Assembly (NCBI GenBank): GCA_964389735.1 | Contig: CAYMEJ010000007.1 | Span: forward strand, 1 to 33,460 | From: JAQUVS01 sp964389735 | GTDB lineage: Bacteria; Bacillota_I; Bacilli_A; RF39; UBA660 | Reading direction: 5' to 3' | Length of the DNA: 33,460 nt | Part shown: in pieces, positions 31,567 to 33,460 of the stretch | How positions within the stretch are numbered: position 1 is the stretch's first letter | Layout of the letters: every line of letters starts with the position of its first letter | The notes under the pieces: model-generated | Seen by the model: only the letters and a program-made list of their open reading frames with translations | Database searches by the model: none | What the model was told of the DNA's origin: nothing | Position numbers and translations under genes: made by a program

Positions 31567-32197
31567 AAGAATAAATGCGAATGAAAAAACATATTTAGGT
31601 TTTGGAATAGAAGGTATAACATATAGAGATAATGAAGATGCAGTAAAATTGTTTCATAGTGAAAGATCATCTTTTCTAGAAGAAGAAACTGCAATTTATA
31701 TGACTAGTATTAATACTGAGAGATTTCTTTTACCAAAAAAATTAATATATAATAGAAATAATAAATTTATTGGATATAGAACTAAGTTTATTAAAAATGA
31801 TAATAAAGATGAAATCTTTACTTTATCAAAAAAAGATTTAATAGATAACTTTGATAAATTGATAAAAGAATCAGTAAAATTAGCAGAACATGGAATTGTC
31901 ATAGACGATAATAATTTTAGTAATATGAATTATAATGATAAGAAAATATATTTTGTAGATCCAGGATCATATTTTTATGATGAAGATGATAGAATGACAT
32001 TTTATGGAAGATTTCAAGCAAATTATGCAGAATTAAATGAATTTGCAGAAGAACTATTATCAAAAGCAGCAATAAAGAATTTGGAAATATCACCAAGATT
32101 AAAAGAAATAATTGAAGAAGAAGAAATGATAACAGAACTTTTAAGAGAAGAAATGCAAGAAGATGAAAATTTACTAATGTACACAAGAAGAATATAA
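31538..32197 (+). CDS. protein-kinase-fold protein, array member 4
   Basis: This is the 219-residue, shortest paralog. The Gly-rich loop is LGFGIEGITYR (20-30), where the second Glu is replaced by Phe, Lys37 is in DAVKLF, ERFLLP spans 61-66, the catalytic loop is IDDNNFSN with Asp124 and Asn129, and Asp141 is in DPG. The C-terminus is strongly acidic (EIIEEEEMITELLREEMQE). AGGGG lies before the ATG, inside member 3. It is followed by a strong terminator ending the array. Confidence 0.75.
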   Translation: MIVKEENKFKRINANEKTYLGFGIEGITYRDNEDAVKLFHSERSSFLEEETAIYMTSINTERFLLPKKLIYNRNNKFIGYRTKFIKNDNKDEIFTLSKKDLIDNFDKLIKESVKLAEHGIVIDDNNFSNMNYNDKKIYFVDPGSYFYDEDDRMTFYGRFQANYAELNEFAEELLSKAAIKNLEISPRLKEIIEEEEMITELLREEMQEDENLLMYTRRI

Positions 32198-32230
32198 CAA
32201 AAAGGCAATATTGTTTGCCTTTTTGTTGTT
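32198..32230 (+). terminator. strong terminator after the kinase array
   Basis: CAAAAAGGCAA (32198-32208) pairs with TTGCCTTTTTG (32215-32225) around a six-base loop, and T residues follow. Confidence 0.88.
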
Positions 32231-32270
32231 TTTAGGTTAAAATTAATAATAGTTTTGGAGGCGATGTAAA

Positions 32271-33460
32271 ATGATGCAAACTAAAAATGTAACACTTAGA
32301 TTTGGTAAGAGAACATTATTTGAAGATGTTAATATAAAATTTGACAGTGGTAATTGTTATGGATTAATCGGAGCAAATGGAGCAGGAAAATCTACTTTCT
32401 TAAAAATATTATCAGGAGAACAAGAAACAACAAGTGGTGAAGTAATAATAGGTAAGAATGAAAGACTTTCAATGTTAAAACAAGATCATTATGAGTTTGA
32501 TGAATATACTGTAATGGATACAGTAATAATGGGTAATGAAAAACTATATTCTATTATGAAAGAAAAAGAAGAATTATATTCTCATACAGAATTTACTGAT
32601 GAAGATGGTATGAGACTAGGTGACTTAGAAGCAGAATTTGCAGAATTAAATGGATGGGAAGCTGAAAGCGATGCTGCACAATTATTATGTAACTTAGGTA
32701 TTGATATTGGTCTACATTATGAATTCATGAAAGATATTAAAGTAAAAGATAGAGTTAAAGTATTATTAGCACAAGCTTTATTTGGTAACCCAGATTATTT
32801 ACTTCTAGATGAACCTACTAATAACTTAGATATTGATGCTATTAATTGGTTAGAAGAATTCATTATCAATTACTCTAATACAGTTATTGTAGTATCACAT
32901 GATAGACACTTCTTAAATAAAGTATGTACACATATTGTAGATATTGATTATAATAAAATTAAATTATATATTGGTAACTATGATTTTTGGTATGAATCAA
33001 GCCAATTAGCACTTAGACAAATGAGTGAATCTAATAAAAAGAAAGAAGAAAAAATAAAAGAATTACAAGACTTCATAGCAAGATTCTCTGCTAATGCAAG
33101 TAAAAGTAAACAAGCAACATCTAGAAAGAAAATGTTAGAAAAGATTGAATTAGATGAAATAGTACCATCTTCAAGAAAATATCCATATATTAATTTCCAA
33201 GCAGAAAAATCATCAGGTAAAGAAATATTAACTGTTAAAAATTTAACTAAAACAGTAGATGGTAAAAGAATATTAAATAAAGTTTCTTTTAGTCTTCTAA
33301 AAGGTGATAAGGTAGCATTCGTAGGAAGTAATGATATAGCAAAAACTTTATTATTCAAAATATTAATGAATGAAGAAAAATATGATTCAGGTGAAGTAAT
33401 ATGGGGAAAAACAGTTACTAAATCTTATTTTCCACAAGACAATTCTGAATACTTCAAAAA
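32271..33460 (+). CDS. ABC-F family ATPase (YkpA/YbiT-like), 3' end cut by the window
   Basis: The first 396 codons or so of a soluble twin-ATPase are present; the rest lies beyond the window. NBD1 has Walker A GANGAGKST (34-42), Walker B YLLLDEPTNNLD (Asp180, Glu181) and SHDRHFLNK. Its ABC signature is degenerate, IKVKDRVKVLLAQ in place of LSGGE, as in the YkpA/YbiT branch. A Lys/Glu-rich linker follows (about 240-290). The Walker A of NBD2, GSNDIAKT (352-359), has lost its second Gly. ABC-F proteins act on ribosomes. GGAGG lies before the ATG at 32271 (an ATG at 32274 is an alternative start). Confidence 0.88.
   Translation, partial: MMQTKNVTLRFGKRTLFEDVNIKFDSGNCYGLIGANGAGKSTFLKILSGEQETTSGEVIIGKNERLSMLKQDHYEFDEYTVMDTVIMGNEKLYSIMKEKEELYSHTEFTDEDGMRLGDLEAEFAELNGWEAESDAAQLLCNLGIDIGLHYEFMKDIKVKDRVKVLLAQALFGNPDYLLLDEPTNNLDIDAINWLEEFIINYSNTVIVVSHDRHFLNKVCTHIVDIDYNKIKLYIGNYDFWYESSQLALRQMSESNKKKEEKIKELQDFIARFSANASKSKQATSRKKMLEKIELDEIVPSSRKYPYINFQAEKSSGKEILTVKNLTKTVDGKRILNKVSFSLLKGDKVAFVGSNDIAKTLLFKILMNEEKYDSGEVIWGKTVTKSYFPQDNSEYFK

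Noticed and set aside
28326..32197. Phage defence island around the kinase array
   Set aside because: No nuclease, toxin, integrase or tRNA-linked border is visible, codon use matches neighbours and housekeeping genes flank it. A defence role cannot be excluded but nothing specific supports it.
32978..33358. Minus-strand ORF of 126 codons
   Set aside because: It is antisense to the ABC-F gene, which has clear motifs in the plus frame.
1..33460. CRISPR arrays, tRNA or rRNA genes, transposases
   Set aside because: None were seen. The only long repeat is the pilin duplication, and no transposase-like protein is encoded.

Overview
The window reads as a draft chromosome segment from a very A+T-rich, Gram-positive-type Bacilli relative. 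The evidence is Firmicutes-type families (DUF1292, a YtrA-like GntR regulator with its ABC exporter, YkpA/YbiT-like ABC-F, SipW/TasA-like proteins, LemA with DUF2207), lipoprotein signals, GGAGG-type ribosome binding sites and TATAAT promoters. Genes are dense, with short gaps closed by compact hairpin-plus-T-run terminators. TGG encodes Trp and TGA acts as a stop (for example at 5753-5755), so the standard bacterial code applies and a Mollicute code is not supported. An uncultured gut Bacilli lineage is a plausible inference, not a demonstrated one. A 100-N scaffold gap (26863-26962) shows the assembly is a draft.

Layout. 58-4660 is a zinc module: a ZIP transporter on the minus strand, divergent from a Fur/Zur-type regulator, ZnuA-, ZnuC- and ZnuB-like genes and two lipoproteins, the first resembling the C-terminal domain of the zinc-linked DUF1980 family. 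4714-8685 is mostly housekeeping or unknown: a small ORF, an SDR oxidoreductase, an unknown protein, a methionine-gamma-lyase-family PLP enzyme, a DUF1292 protein and a coiled-coil protein. 8721-10618 is a GntR/ABC-exporter operon with two operator-like half-palindromes. 10693-15627 holds cell-envelope genes: a cadherin-like Big-repeat surface protein, a flavodoxin-like protein, a DUF2207 membrane protein, LemA and DUF1003.

15640-17705 starts with a palindrome-rich stretch and a leader that can form mutually exclusive hairpins, followed by three unknown proteins and an ITPase (RdgB/HAM1). 17750-21916 is a SipW-type matrix-protein cluster: a TasA/camelysin-like protein, an LRR_5 protein with the same type of signal, a signal peptidase I of the Ser/His class with a long extra membrane domain, and a DUF5305-like protein. 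21974-25699 has a small membrane protein and three type IV pilin-like proteins; the first two are a tandem duplication, identical over about 935 bp including the promoter, then abruptly different at the C-terminus.

25710-27609 has gpsA, a zinc-ribbon gene broken by the gap and an unknown gene. 27673-32197 has a HAD hydrolase, a zinc-ribbon-like protein and a tight four-gene array of small protein-kinase-fold paralogs, the least explained system in the window. The window ends inside an ABC-F ATPase.

The points most worth a second look are the four-kinase array, the duplicated pilins with mosaic ends, the terminator/antiterminator-like leader at 15712-15782, and the stand-alone DUF1980-like lipoprotein in the zinc operon. 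Family names are assigned by motif recognition from memory; no database search was run.
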